Notes: generated by a model not told the origin, from the sequence alone. A DNA stretch of 64,000 nucleotides from Polaromonas sp047303325 (GCF_047303325.1 NZ_JBKBEX010000016.1:1-64000); one strand, 5' to 3'. Positions 16,578 through 26,145 are shown, counted from the stretch's first letter. A program made the numbers and translations.

Positions 16578-18146
16578 TCAGTGCGCCCCAGCCGCCGCAT
16601 CCGCGCCACCCGCCCCTGCATGCGTGGGCCGCGTCAGGAAGACCAGCGGAATCAGCAGCAGGAAGATCAGCGCCGACACATAAAACACGTCGTTGGCCGC
16701 GAGCATATAAGCCTGCTGGTCGGCCAGGCGATTGATGGTGCCCAGGGCTTGTTCTGGCGTGAGGCCGGCGCCGGCCAAACCATTGAGCGCGCTATTGGTG
16801 GCGCTGCTGCCCTGGTTGACGTACTCGCTGATCTGCGCATGGTGCATGGCGGCGCGGTCCTGCCAGATGGTGGTGGCGATGGAAGTACCGAAGGAACCGG
16901 CCGTGATGCGCACAAAGTTCGACAGGCCCGACGCCGCCGGAATCTTCTCGGGCGCGATGCCCGACAGCGTGATGGTGACCAGCGGGATAAAGAAGAAGGC
17001 CATGGCCACGCCCTGGATGATGGTCGGGATCATGATGGTCTGGAAGTCTGCCTGGGTGTTGAAGTGCGAACGCATCCACAGCACCAGCGCGAACACCATG
17101 AAGGCAAAGGCGGCGAAGCGGCGCGGGTCGACCTTGGCGATGTTCTTGCCGACCACGGGCGACAGCAGCAAGGCAAAAGCCCCCACGGGTGCCAGCACCA
17201 TGCCGGCCTGCGTGGCGGTGTAGCCCATGTATTGCTGCAGCCACAGGGGCAGCAGCACCACGTTGCCAAAAAACAGGCCGTAACCCACCGACAGCGCAAG
17301 CGCACCGGCCCAGAAGTTGCGTTTCTTGAATAGCGTCAGGTCCACTACCGGGTGCTCTTCGGTGAGTTCCCAGATCACAAAGGCCGCCAGGCCGACGACC
17401 GCGATGATGCCCAGCGCGATGACTTCACCAGAATGGAACCAGTCGAGTTCCTGACCCTTGTCGAGCATGATCTGCAGCGAACCGACCCAGACCACCAGCA
17501 GCGCCAGGCCCACGGAATCGATGGGCAGTTTTTTGGTAGGGCTTTCGCGTTTGCGGAAGATGCTCCAGGTGATGAAGGCCGCGCCGAAGCCGACAGGAAT
17601 GTTGATGTAAAAAATCCAGGGCCAGGAAATGTTGTCGGTGATCCAGCCGCCCAGCAGCGGCCCCATCACCGGCGCGATCAGCGTGGTCATGGACCATAGC
17701 GCCATGGCCAGCCCGGCCAGCGCTTTCGGGTAGCTCGACAGCAGCAGCGCCTGCGACAGCGGGATCATGGGCCCGGCGACCAGGCCCTGCAGCACGCGCA
17801 GAAAGATCAGCGTGGTCATGTTGGGCGCCAGGCCGCAGAGCCAGGAAGTCAGCACAAACAGCATGACGCTGGCCGTGAACAGGCGCACCTGGCCGAAGCG
17901 CTGCGACAGCCAGCCGGTCAGCGGCACGGCGATCGCGTTGGCCACGCCAAAGCTGGTGATGACCCAGGTGCCCTGGTTGGGGCTCACGCCGAGGTCGCCG
18001 GCAATGGCGGGCAGCGACACGTTGGCGATGGAGGTGTCCAGCACGTTCATGAAGGTCGCGGCCGACAGGGCGAGCGTGCCCCAAAGGCGTGCCGACCCCG
18101 TCAGCGGCGGGGGTGGGACATAGACGGAAGCGGGTGCGGAAGCCAT
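16578..18146 (-). CDS. emrB: DHA2-family MFS multidrug transporter, EmrB type
   Basis: This 522-residue inner-membrane antiporter has 14 predicted helices. The DHA2 signatures are LDTSIANVSLPAIAGDLG in helix 1, GWLSQRFGQVRLF after helix 2, and motif C near GPLLGGWITDNISWPWIFYI. With the adaptor and outer-membrane channel encoded upstream it would form a tripartite pump exporting hydrophobic toxicants using the proton gradient. It is the last gene of the marR operon and is followed by a strong terminator. Confidence 0.95.
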   Translation of the reverse strand: MASAPASVYVPPPPLTGSARLWGTLALSAATFMNVLDTSIANVSLPAIAGDLGVSPNQGTWVITSFGVANAIAVPLTGWLSQRFGQVRLFTASVMLFVLTSWLCGLAPNMTTLIFLRVLQGLVAGPMIPLSQALLLSSYPKALAGLAMALWSMTTLIAPVMGPLLGGWITDNISWPWIFYINIPVGFGAAFITWSIFRKRESPTKKLPIDSVGLALLVVWVGSLQIMLDKGQELDWFHSGEVIALGIIAVVGLAAFVIWELTEEHPVVDLTLFKKRNFWAGALALSVGYGLFFGNVVLLPLWLQQYMGYTATQAGMVLAPVGAFALLLSPVVGKNIAKVDPRRFAAFAFMVFALVLWMRSHFNTQADFQTIMIPTIIQGVAMAFFFIPLVTITLSGIAPEKIPAASGLSNFVRITAGSFGTSIATTIWQDRAAMHHAQISEYVNQGSSATNSALNGLAGAGLTPEQALGTINRLADQQAYMLAANDVFYVSALIFLLLIPLVFLTRPTHAGAGGADAAAGAH

Positions 18147-18223
18147 GAAAGCCTTGCGAAGAAAGTGCTGGTGGAAACCGCGATGGAGGTTGACCGCGGT
18201 TGCGCGTGCTTGGAGTTAGCGGC

Positions 18224-19630
18224 TTAGGGCGCCGTGCGGGTGCCGGCCAGCGACAGCGTGTGGCTGAACGCAAGGGTCTGGGCATCGCCGCCGGCCTGGG
18301 CCGGCAAAGCTGCCCCGCCCGGCTGCGGCGCCGGCTTGGCCGCGTTGGCGGCCTTGGCCGACTTCACGGCAGCCTTGCCGGTGTTGGCGGCGATCACGCG
18401 CTGCACATCCTTGTCGGCCGCGTCGTCCTGCGCGCCGTAGGTCTGGCTGTGCGCCAGGGCGGCATCGCGCGGCGCGTCGGCCAGGGTCTTGCCGTCCTTG
18501 TTGCTCACGTCGACTTCGGCTTCCATGGACAGGCCCACGCGCAACGGATTCTCGGCCAGCTGTTTGGCGTCCAGCGCGATGCGCACGGGCACGCGCTGCA
18601 CCACCTTGATCCAGTTGCCGGTGGCGTTCTGCGCGGGCAGCAACGCGAAAGCCGCGCCGGTGCCAACGCCCAAGCCGGCGACGGAGCCCTTGTATTCGAC
18701 CTTCTTGCCGTACAGGTCGGCAACCAGCGTCACGGGCTGGCCGATGCGGATATTGCGCAGCTGCACTTCCTTGAAGTTGGCATCGACCCAGACCTGCTTG
18801 AGCGGGATGATGGACATCATGGGCGTGCCGGCGGCCACGCGCTGGCCCAACTGCACCGTGCGCTTGGCGACGTAACCATCGACCGGCGCGAGCAGGCCCG
18901 CGCGCTGCGTGGCCAGGTAGGCTTCACGCACCTTGGCGGCGGCCACCTGCACGCTGGGGTGCTGCTCGATGCTGGTGCCTTCGGTCAGGGCCTGGTTGCT
19001 CGCGAGCTGCTCGCGTGCGGCGGTCACGCCGGCCTGCGCAGCGGCCAGGGCGCTTTTGGCGGCGTCCAGTTGCGTGCGGGCATGGTTAAGTTCTTCGCCG
19101 GACACCGCGCCGTTGCCGGTCAGCGACTGGCGGCGCTTCAAGTCGTCGCTGGCACGCGCGATGTCGCTTTGCGCCTTGACCACGTCGGCACCGCGCAGGG
19201 CGATCTGCGCGGCCAGCGTGCCGTTGTTGGCGTAGAGCGTGCGCACCTGGCGCACGGCCTGGGCCAGCGCGGCTTCGGCCTGCTCGAGCGCGACCTTGGC
19301 GTCGGCCGGGTCCAGTTGCACCAGGGCCTGGCCGGCTTTCACGAAGTCGGTGTCGTCGGCCATGATGGCCATGACGGTGCCGCCGATTTGCGGGGTGATC
19401 TGGATCACATTGCCCTGCACATAAGCGTTGTCGGTGGACTCGTAGTGGCTGGCCACCAGGTATTCATAAACGGACCAGCCCAGGCCGGCGACCACCACGA
19501 CGGCGGCCAGCGCGGTCAGCGCTTTTTTGCGCTTGGGGTTGCCCGCCGGTGCCTGCGCCGGTGCGGCGGCGGGCGTGGATGCGGGGGAGGCTGTGGAGGC
19601 TGCGGAATTGGAGGATTCAGGAGTGCTCAT
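18224..19630 (-). CDS. emrA: HlyD/EmrA-family efflux adaptor
   Basis: This 468-residue periplasmic adaptor has an N-terminal anchor helix at about residues 35-55 (ALTALAAVVVVAGLGWSVYE), a biotinyl-lipoyl-like half (VQGNVIQITPQIGGTVMAIM, later LLAPVDGYVAKRTVQLGQRV), a long alpha-hairpin at about 110-230, and a beta-barrel (VDANFKEVQLRNIRIGQPV). The C-terminal 90 residues are an unusual Ala/Lys-rich tail (DKDVQRVIAANTGKAAVKSA and on) beyond the usual EmrA end. It links EmrB to the channel encoded next. Confidence 0.94.
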   Translation of the reverse strand: MSTPESSNSAASTASPASTPAAAPAQAPAGNPKRKKALTALAAVVVVAGLGWSVYEYLVASHYESTDNAYVQGNVIQITPQIGGTVMAIMADDTDFVKAGQALVQLDPADAKVALEQAEAALAQAVRQVRTLYANNGTLAAQIALRGADVVKAQSDIARASDDLKRRQSLTGNGAVSGEELNHARTQLDAAKSALAAAQAGVTAAREQLASNQALTEGTSIEQHPSVQVAAAKVREAYLATQRAGLLAPVDGYVAKRTVQLGQRVAAGTPMMSIIPLKQVWVDANFKEVQLRNIRIGQPVTLVADLYGKKVEYKGSVAGLGVGTGAAFALLPAQNATGNWIKVVQRVPVRIALDAKQLAENPLRVGLSMEAEVDVSNKDGKTLADAPRDAALAHSQTYGAQDDAADKDVQRVIAANTGKAAVKSAKAANAAKPAPQPGGAALPAQAGGDAQTLAFSHTLSLAGTRTAP

Positions 19631-19690
19631 GATGTTTGGGTCTGCTGGTTATCTGTTGATGTCTGTATCTGCGGGTCGTCTGCGACTGGC

Positions 19691-21271
19691 TCAGAAGGCT
19701 GCGGCGCTTGCCTGGCGTCCTGCGGTCACGGCGGGGCCGGGGGTGTAACCGCCGCCCAGGGCGCGTATCAGCGCCACCTGCGTGTCCAGCGCGCGGGCCG
19801 ACAGGTCCACCGCGAGCCGGCGCTGGGCCAGCACGCTGGTTTCCGCCGTGAGCACATTGAGGTAGTTGCCCAGGCCGGCCTTGTAGCGCTGCACGGCGAT
19901 TTCGTAAGCGCTTTCGGCGGCGTCCTGGGCGGCGCGCTGCTCGGCCTGCTGGCGAACGATAGCCTGCGAGGACGCGACCTGGTCGGCGACGTCGCGCACC
20001 GCGTCGATGACGGCGGCGTTATAGCTCTCCACCGCGGCATCGAGGTCGGCAGTCTTGCCGCGCAGGTTGGCGCGTAACCGGCCCGCGTCAAAAATCGGCA
20101 GGCGCAGCGCCGGGCCTACGCCCCACTGCCGGCTGCCGGAGTCAAGCAAATTGCCCAGGCCTATGCTGGAGAAACCGGCGAAGGCGACAAGGTTGATGTT
20201 GGGATAGAACTGGGTCTTGGCATTGGCCACGTCTTTGGACGAGGCCTCGACGCGCCAGCGCGCGGCGGCGATGTCGGCGCGGCGGCCCAACAGGTCGGCG
20301 GGGATGGTGGCGGACACCGCGACGTTTTTGATCGCGGCTTGCGCGGACGGTGCCAGTGCGGCGGCGCCGTCGGGCTGGCCGACCAGTGCGCCCAGCGCAT
20401 TGCGCGTGAGGGCCATCTGCTCGAGCAGGGTTTCGAGCTGCAGGCGCGCTTCGGGCAGGCCGCCCTCGCTCTGGCGCAGTTCGAGGCGGGTGTCCAGGCC
20501 GGCGTCGACGCGGTCGCGCACCAGCTTCAGGGTTTCTTCGCGCTGCGCCAGCGTGCGGCGTGCCACATTGACCTGTTCATTGAGGCGCACCAGCTGGAAG
20601 TAGCTGCGCGCGACATTGCTGGCCAGCAACACGCGCGCGGCCTGGGCGTCGGCCTCGGCGGCATTGGCGCTGCCCAGCGCGGCGTCGAGTGCAGCGCGGT
20701 TCTTGCCGAAGAAATCCAGCTCCCAGCTGGCGTTGAGCTGGGCCGTGCCGCTTTCGCGGATGGAGCCGGCCAGCGGCGGCGGCACCGCACCGTTGGCGGT
20801 GTAGCGCTGGCGGGTCAGGTCCAGCTGGCCGGTGAGCTGCGGCAAGGTGGCGGCGTCGGCCACCTCAATCACGGCCTGCGCGCGCGCCAGGCGTGCCTGC
20901 GCGAGCTTGAGGCTGGGGCTGGTTTGCAGGGCCTGGGCGACCAGGGTGTTGAGTTGCTCGTCGCCGAAGTCGCGCCACCATTCAGCGGTCAGCGGCGCCT
21001 GCGCCGTGGGCTGCGCGCCGGAGTCTGGGTTGGCCTTCAGGCCTAGCGAGGGCGCGTCGCGCAGGCTCGCTTGTGGCGTGATACCGGACATGTCGGCGCA
21101 GCCGGTCAGGCCCGTCGCCATCAGCCCAACGGCCACCACGCTGGCAGCGGCGACCAGGGCCATGCGAAAGGATGCCCGCCAGACCGGCAGGTTTTGGCCG
21201 GCATTGCCCGGCGTCACGCCGGGGGCCGAGGCCCGGGGAAAGTCACAGGTGTTATTTGTCATGTTGTTCAT
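19691..21271 (-). CDS. NodT-family outer-membrane efflux lipoprotein
   Basis: This 526-residue TolC-like outer-membrane channel is lipidated: an extended N-terminus precedes a hydrophobic core and the lipobox LTGC (Cys at about residue 57). Two OEP repeats are evident (EWWRDFGDEQLNTLVAQALQ and the second at GRRADIAAARWRVEASSKDV). The first ATG (21271) overlaps the marR end by 20 bases; a second at 21262 is also possible. It is translationally coupled to marR and completes the pump with EmrA and EmrB. Confidence 0.93.
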   Translation of the reverse strand: MNNMTNNTCDFPRASAPGVTPGNAGQNLPVWRASFRMALVAAASVVAVGLMATGLTGCADMSGITPQASLRDAPSLGLKANPDSGAQPTAQAPLTAEWWRDFGDEQLNTLVAQALQTSPSLKLAQARLARAQAVIEVADAATLPQLTGQLDLTRQRYTANGAVPPPLAGSIRESGTAQLNASWELDFFGKNRAALDAALGSANAAEADAQAARVLLASNVARSYFQLVRLNEQVNVARRTLAQREETLKLVRDRVDAGLDTRLELRQSEGGLPEARLQLETLLEQMALTRNALGALVGQPDGAAALAPSAQAAIKNVAVSATIPADLLGRRADIAAARWRVEASSKDVANAKTQFYPNINLVAFAGFSSIGLGNLLDSGSRQWGVGPALRLPIFDAGRLRANLRGKTADLDAAVESYNAAVIDAVRDVADQVASSQAIVRQQAEQRAAQDAAESAYEIAVQRYKAGLGNYLNVLTAETSVLAQRRLAVDLSARALDTQVALIRALGGGYTPGPAVTAGRQASAAAF

Positions 21272-21785
21272 TCGCTGCTTGGAGGGTGTGCGCGGTTTCC
21301 AGGATGCGGCGCAGATAGCCTTTGAGGTTTTGCCATTCTTCGACCGAGAAGCCGGCCAGGTGGGCGTTCTGCACGCGGCTGAGCACGGCGGGGATTTCCT
21401 TGGCGGCTTCTCGGCCTTCGGGCGTGAGCTCGATGTTCACCACGCGCCTGTCGTCGCTGGAGCGGATGCGGCGGCAAAAGCCCTTGGCTTCGAGCCGGTC
21501 CAGCAGACGGGTCATGGAGCCAGCGTCGAGCTGGCATTGGCGCGCCAGTTCGGCCACGGTGGAGGCCTTGCCGAGGTAAAGCTTGAGCATGGGCACCCAT
21601 TGGGCATTGGTCAGACCCTGGGGCTCGAGCTCGCGCGCGACCTGCTGGGAGACGCTGTTGATGATCTGGCGCATCAAATAGCCGGTGCTTTGGCCGGCGT
21701 CGTAGTCGCTCGCACAGTAAAACTCGGCCGGCAGGCCGCAAAGTGCGGGACCGGTAGCTTCCGGGCGGGGGATTTTGGCATTCAT
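21252..21785 (-). CDS. MarR-family repressor of the efflux operon
   Basis: This 177-residue winged-helix regulator has a DNA-binding region at about residues 70-115 (STVAELARQCQLDAGSMTRL, then the wing SSDDRRVVNIELTPEGREAA). The start is set to ATG 21785 rather than 21812 because a consensus promoter (-35 at 21817-21822, -10 at 21794-21799) places the transcript start at or next to 21785. The upstream ATG would lie inside the promoter. It is the first gene of the operon; its own promoter contains an inverted repeat, consistent with autorepression relieved by the pump substrate. Confidence 0.93.
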   Translation of the reverse strand: MNAKIPRPEATGPALCGLPAEFYCASDYDAGQSTGYLMRQIINSVSQQVARELEPQGLTNAQWVPMLKLYLGKASTVAELARQCQLDAGSMTRLLDRLEAKGFCRRIRSSDDRRVVNIELTPEGREAAKEIPAVLSRVQNAHLAGFSVEEWQNLKGYLRRILETAHTLQAANEQHDK

Positions 21786-21793
21786 GGGTTCAA

Positions 21794-21822
21794 ATAATAC
21801 ATGCCTAGACAAATAATGTCAA
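21794..21822 (-). promoter_or_regulatory. marR promoter with overlapping MarR operator
   Basis: Leftward TTGACA (21817-21822) and TATTAT (21794-21799) are separated by exactly 17 bp, a near-perfect sigma-70 promoter. An imperfect inverted repeat centred on CTAG (arms 21796-21808 and 21805-21817, 9 of 13 positions symmetrical) fills the spacer. Only eight bases separate the -10 box from ATG 21785, so the mRNA should be leaderless or nearly so. Confidence 0.85.
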
Positions 21823-21874
21823 GGCTGTGTTTGTTTTGGCAATTTTCTGACCTATTTATGACTAAACTCCCTGG

Positions 21875-23659
21875 ATGGCGACACTTCCCCCCTCCTCCGG
21901 CCCCAAGGGCTCACCACGCTCCCTCTCTGGTTTGCTGCCTTTTCTGTGGCCCTATCGCGGCCGCATCCTGCTGGCCGTTGTCTTTCTGGTGCTGGCAGCG
22001 GTAGCGACCCTGGTGTTCCCGCTGGCCTTGCGCGGCCTCATCGACGGCGGCTTCAGCGCGGCCGGCAAGGGCGAGCAACTGATGGCCTTGCGCACGCATT
22101 TCTTCGAGCTGTTTGCCGTGGCCGCCGCGCTGGGGCTTTTTTCGGCCGGCCGTTTTTACATGGTGAGCTGGCTGGGCGAGCGCGTGACAGCCGATTTGCG
22201 CAATGCGGTCTATGCCCATGTACTACGGCAAAGCCCGGAATTTTTTGAGACCACGCAGACCGGCGAGGTCCTGTCGCGCCTGACCGGCGACACGACGCTG
22301 GTGCAGACCGTGGTGGGTTCATCGCTCAGCATGGGCCTGCGCAATGCCGTGATGGGCGTGGGCGCGCTGGGCATGCTGGTCTATACCAACCCCTACTTGA
22401 TGGTGCAGGTGCTGGGCGTGCTGGTGCTGATCGTCGCGCCCTCCGTGTGGTTCGGGCGGCGCGTGCGCAAGCTGTCGCGCGCCAGCCAGGACCGCGTGGC
22501 CGACTCCAGCGCGATCGCCGCCGAGGTGCTCAATGCCATTCCGGTGGTGCAAAGCTACACCGCCGAGGCGCGCGAGGCCGAGCGCTTCGACCAGTCGACC
22601 ACCCGGGCCTTCAATACCGCCGTGCGCCGCGCCGGGGCGCGTTCGGTGCTGGTGGCCTTCATCATCATCGCGACCTCGGCGGCGCTGCTGTGGGGCCTGT
22701 ACCAGGGAACGCAGGCCGTGATGCGCGGCGACATCACGGCGGGCCACCTGGGCCAGACCGTGGTCTACGTGATCATCCTGGCGAGCGCTTCGGCGGTGCT
22801 GGGCGAGGTCTACGGCGACCTGCTGCGCGCCGCGGGCGCGACGGAGCGGTTGATGGAGCTGCTGGCCTCGCGCTCGCCCGTCAGCTCGCCGGCCCAGCCT
22901 GTGCCGGCCCTGCTGACACAGGCGGGCAGCGCGGTCCGCTTTGAGGCGGTGAACTTTCACTACCCTTCGCGCCCGGCGCAGGCCGCGCTCAGCGATTTCA
23001 GCCTCAGCGTGGCGCCCGGTGAAACCGTGGCCATCGTCGGGCCCAGCGGCGCGGGCAAGAGCACGGTGTTCCAGCTGCTGCTACGTTTTTACGACCCGGC
23101 TTCGGGCCGCATAGAACTCGACGGCGTGCGCACCGACGCCATGGCGCTGGAAGACTTGCGCCAGCGCATAGGCATGGTGCCGCAGGACGCGGTGATCTTC
23201 TCGACCAGCGCGCTTGAGAACATCCGCTACGGCAAGCCCGGGGCCAGCGACGAGGAGACCCGCGCCGCCGCGAAAGCCGCCTTCGCGCACGAGTTCATCA
23301 CGGCCCTGCCCGAGGGCTACGACACCTTTCTGGGCGAGCGCGGCGTGCGGCTGTCGGGTGGGCAGCGCCAGCGCATCGCGATCGCGCGCGCCATGCTGAA
23401 AAACTCGCCCTTGCTGCTGCTGGACGAAGCCACCAGCGCGCTGGACGCCGAAAGCGAACGCATGGTGCAGGCGGCACTGGAGTCGGCCATGAAGGGCCGT
23501 ACCACGCTGGTGATCGCCCACCGCCTGGCGACCGTGCAGCAGGCCGACCGCATCCTGGTGCTGGACCATGGCCGGCTGGTGGAGCAAGGCACGCACACCG
23601 AGCTGGTAGCCCGTGGCGGCGTCTACGCGCGGCTGGCCGCCCTGCAGTTCACGGTATGA
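21875..23659 (+). CDS. ABC exporter, MsbA-like fused permease/ATPase
   Basis: This 594-residue half-transporter has six membrane helices (residues about 25-310) and a C-terminal ATPase with Walker A GPSGAGKST (about 389-397), Q-loop MVPQDAV, signature LSGGQRQRIAIARA, Walker B LLLLDEATSALD and H-loop VIAHRLATV. It belongs to the lipid A/multidrug (ABCB-type) exporters and would work as a homodimer. It is divergent from marR with an 89-bp gap, so MarR could affect it. The physiological substrate is unknown. Confidence 0.93.
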   Translation: MATLPPSSGPKGSPRSLSGLLPFLWPYRGRILLAVVFLVLAAVATLVFPLALRGLIDGGFSAAGKGEQLMALRTHFFELFAVAAALGLFSAGRFYMVSWLGERVTADLRNAVYAHVLRQSPEFFETTQTGEVLSRLTGDTTLVQTVVGSSLSMGLRNAVMGVGALGMLVYTNPYLMVQVLGVLVLIVAPSVWFGRRVRKLSRASQDRVADSSAIAAEVLNAIPVVQSYTAEAREAERFDQSTTRAFNTAVRRAGARSVLVAFIIIATSAALLWGLYQGTQAVMRGDITAGHLGQTVVYVIILASASAVLGEVYGDLLRAAGATERLMELLASRSPVSSPAQPVPALLTQAGSAVRFEAVNFHYPSRPAQAALSDFSLSVAPGETVAIVGPSGAGKSTVFQLLLRFYDPASGRIELDGVRTDAMALEDLRQRIGMVPQDAVIFSTSALENIRYGKPGASDEETRAAAKAAFAHEFITALPEGYDTFLGERGVRLSGGQRQRIAIARAMLKNSPLLLLDEATSALDAESERMVQAALESAMKGRTTLVIAHRLATVQQADRILVLDHGRLVEQGTHTELVARGGVYARLAALQFTV

Positions 23660-23710
23660 AGCCCGTCGAAACGGCCGCCCCGAGACAGCTGCCGAATTCA
23701 AGTCCGGCGT

Positions 23711-23727
23711 TATGCATTATTTGCATA
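23711..23727. promoter_or_regulatory. 17-bp palindrome upstream of gdhA
   Basis: Perfect arms TATGCA and TGCATA flank TTATT, 92 bp before the gdhA start in an A+T-rich patch where the promoter should lie. Operator function is inferred from symmetry and location only. Confidence 0.45.
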
Positions 23728-23818
23728 GATCGTGGTGCACAATGCCTTGGACTATTCGGGAGCGGGCTTTTAAGCTCCGTGCACTGAGTTTCACCAAGAC
23801 ATCCCACAAGGAGTTTTC

Positions 23819-25129
23819 ATGTCGCACGCCTCATCCGGCCCCGTCTCCGCGGGCGCCCACCCCCTGCCCTCCTATCTCCAGGCCGACAACCTCGGCCCCT
23901 GGGGCAACTACCTGCAACAAGTCGACCGCGTCATCCCCCACCTGGGCAGCCTGGCGCGCTGGGCCGAGACGCTCAAGCGCCCCAAGCGCGTGCTGATCGT
24001 CGACGTGCCCATCCACATGGACGACGGCACCGTCGCCCACTTCGAAGGCTACCGCGTGCAGCACAACGTCTCGCGCGGTCCCGGCAAGGGCGGCGTGCGC
24101 TTCCACCAGGATGTCACGCTGTCCGAAGTGATGGCCCTGTCAGCCTGGATGTCCGTCAAGAACGCGGCGGTCAACGTGCCTTACGGCGGTGCCAAGGGCG
24201 GCATCCGCGTCGATCCCAAGAAGCTCTCGCGCGGCGAACTTGAGCGCATGACGCGCCGCTACACCAGCGAGATCGGCATCATCATCGGCCCCAACAAGGA
24301 TATCCCGGCGCCCGACGTCAACACCAACGACCAGATCATGGCCTGGATGATGGACACCTACTCGATGAACACCGGCTCCACCTCGACCGGCGTGGTCACC
24401 GGCAAGCCGGTGGACCTGGGCGGTTCGCTGGGCCGGCGTGAAGCCACGGGCCGCGGCGTCTACACCGTGGGCGTGGAAGCGGCCAAGCACATAGGCCTGG
24501 ACATCGCGACCTCGCGCATCGCGGTGCAGGGCTTCGGCAACGTGGGCGGCGTGGCGGGCAAGCTGTTTGCCGAAACCGGCGCGCGCGTGGTGGCGGTGCA
24601 GGACCACGGCGGCACGATTTACCGCGAAGCCGGCCTGGACGTGCCGGCGCTGCTCAGGCATGTGGAAGCCAACGGCAGCGTGGCCGGTTTCGCCGAGGCC
24701 GAAGTCATCGCCAACGACAAGTTCTGGGACGTGGACTGCGACATCCTGATCCCGGCCGCGCTCGAGCAGCAGATCACCGAAGCCAATGCCGGCCGCATCA
24801 AGGCGCGCATGATCATCGAAGGCGCGAACGGCCCGACCACGCCGGCCGCCGACGACATCCTGCACGACCGCAACATCCTGGTGCTGCCGGACGTGATCGC
24901 CAACGCCGGCGGCGTGACGGTCAGCTACTTTGAATGGGTGCAGGATTTCTCCAGCTTCTTCTGGGACGAGGAAGAAATCAACAAACGCCTGGTCAAGATC
25001 ATGAAGGATGCATTCGCCGGCGTCTGGCATGTGGCGCAAGACCAGAAGGTCAGCCTGCGCACCGCGACCTTCATCGTGGCCTGCAAACGCATACTGCACA
25101 CGCGCGAGCTGCGCGGCCTCTACCCCTGA
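23819..25129 (+). CDS. gdhA: Glu/Leu/Phe/Val dehydrogenase (glutamate dehydrogenase)
   Basis: This 436-residue enzyme interconverts glutamate and 2-oxoglutarate plus ammonia with NAD(P). The N-terminal substrate domain has GPGKGGVRFH and the catalytic lysine region VPYGGAKGGIRVDPKK (about residues 120-135). The Rossmann domain begins RIAVQGFGNVGGVAGKLF (about 225). The ATG follows AAGGAG at 23807-23812. Cofactor preference is not certain from sequence. Its stop overlaps the next start in TGATG, so a small membrane protein is coupled to it. Confidence 0.95.
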   Translation: MSHASSGPVSAGAHPLPSYLQADNLGPWGNYLQQVDRVIPHLGSLARWAETLKRPKRVLIVDVPIHMDDGTVAHFEGYRVQHNVSRGPGKGGVRFHQDVTLSEVMALSAWMSVKNAAVNVPYGGAKGGIRVDPKKLSRGELERMTRRYTSEIGIIIGPNKDIPAPDVNTNDQIMAWMMDTYSMNTGSTSTGVVTGKPVDLGGSLGRREATGRGVYTVGVEAAKHIGLDIATSRIAVQGFGNVGGVAGKLFAETGARVVAVQDHGGTIYREAGLDVPALLRHVEANGSVAGFAEAEVIANDKFWDVDCDILIPAALEQQITEANAGRIKARMIIEGANGPTTPAADDILHDRNILVLPDVIANAGGVTVSYFEWVQDFSSFFWDEEEINKRLVKIMKDAFAGVWHVAQDQKVSLRTATFIVACKRILHTRELRGLYP

Positions 25130-25620
25130 TGGCAGGCAGCGCGACCGACGGCCCTGGCGACGGGCGGCCTGCGATGGCCGCTTTTCGCCGGCCCGCGGCC
25201 GCGCTGTTTCTGGGCGCCTTGGTGGCGGTCCTCGCGGCGCTGCTGGGGCCTCTGCTCGACGGCCCCGCCATCGCGCGCTGGAGCGTGCAAAGTTATGAAG
25301 ACGAAAACCTGCGCGCCGCCTTCGCGCTGATCGCCATCCGCCATCTGCCGATGTTCCTGCTCGCGGTGGCGGCTGGAAACCTGGTATTCAGACTACTCAA
25401 AAACCCCTCACTCGCCCTGCTGGTGCTCAGCGCCGTGCCATGGCTGCTGTATGTCGTCGTGACCGGCACCATGGACTCCATGGCCGTCGGCGAAAGCCCG
25501 TTCAGCTGGGTGAGTTATGAGCCGGCTTATTTCATCTGGCCGCATTTTGTCGCCATCCCGCTGGGGCTTTATGCGGCCAACCGCATGGTGCGGCGTCGGG
25601 CGAAGCCCGCGCCCCGATGA
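25129..25620 (+). CDS. hypothetical membrane protein coupled to gdhA
   Basis: This 163-residue protein has about four hydrophobic segments (AAALFLGALVAVLAALLGPL, then HLPMFLLAVAAGNLVF, LALLVLSAVPWLLYVVVTG, and FIWPHFVAIPLGLYAA). Start ATG 25129 overlaps the gdhA stop (TGATG). I do not recognise the family. It ends nine bases before the convergent DUF1178 gene. Coupling to gdhA may be positional only. Confidence 0.75.
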   Translation: MAGSATDGPGDGRPAMAAFRRPAAALFLGALVAVLAALLGPLLDGPAIARWSVQSYEDENLRAAFALIAIRHLPMFLLAVAAGNLVFRLLKNPSLALLVLSAVPWLLYVVVTGTMDSMAVGESPFSWVSYEPAYFIWPHFVAIPLGLYAANRMVRRRAKPAPR

Positions 25621-25629
25621 GCGGCCAGG

Positions 25630-26145
25630 CTACTGCAGCGTTTCCTTGACCGCCGCCGGCAGCGGCAAGGGCATGACATCAATGCCCTCTTCCAGCAACT
25701 CCACGGCTTCGCGCACGCTGGTCTGGCCGCGTATGCTGCGCGCCTCCTGCTCGCCGTAGTGCATGCGGCGTGCTTCGTCGGCAAAACGCGTTCCCACATC
25801 CTCGGTATTGGCCAGCACATGGCGCAGGGCCTGCAGGAATGCGGCCTGCTGCGCCTGGCTGGCACCGGCCGGCATTCCCGTGACCGCGGTCATGTCGCGC
25901 CCCGCAGCGCTTTCCTGCGCATTCACGGCGGTGGAGGACGAGGGGGACTGTTTAGCGGACGCGTCCGGATCCTGGCGGCCGCCGAGGTTCAGGCGCGGTG
26001 CGCTCGGGAGTTTTTGCACGCTTTTGTCTGCGCACAGCGGGCACTCGACCAGGCCGCGGGACAGCTGGCTCTGGAAATCGTCTTCGGACGCAAACCAGCC
26101 TTCAAACGAATGCTGGTGCGAACACTGGAGATTCAGGACCTTCAT
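25630..26145 (-). CDS. DUF1178 family protein
   Basis: This 171-residue protein has the DUF1178 N-terminus MKVLNLQCSHQHSFEGWFAS and a zinc-ribbon-like pair C8 with C37PLC40, then a linker and a C-terminal helix region (VGTRFADEARRMHYGEQEARSI) typical of the family. Function is unknown. It is the last gene of the long leftward nuo transcription unit. Confidence 0.9.
   Translation of the reverse strand: MKVLNLQCSHQHSFEGWFASEDDFQSQLSRGLVECPLCADKSVQKLPSAPRLNLGGRQDPDASAKQSPSSSTAVNAQESAAGRDMTAVTGMPAGASQAQQAAFLQALRHVLANTEDVGTRFADEARRMHYGEQEARSIRGQTSVREAVELLEEGIDVMPLPLPAAVKETLQ

Noticed and set aside
23720..23745. NtrC site before gdhA (GGTGCA half-site)
   Set aside because: The dyad spacing is eight, not seven, and the left arm is imperfect.
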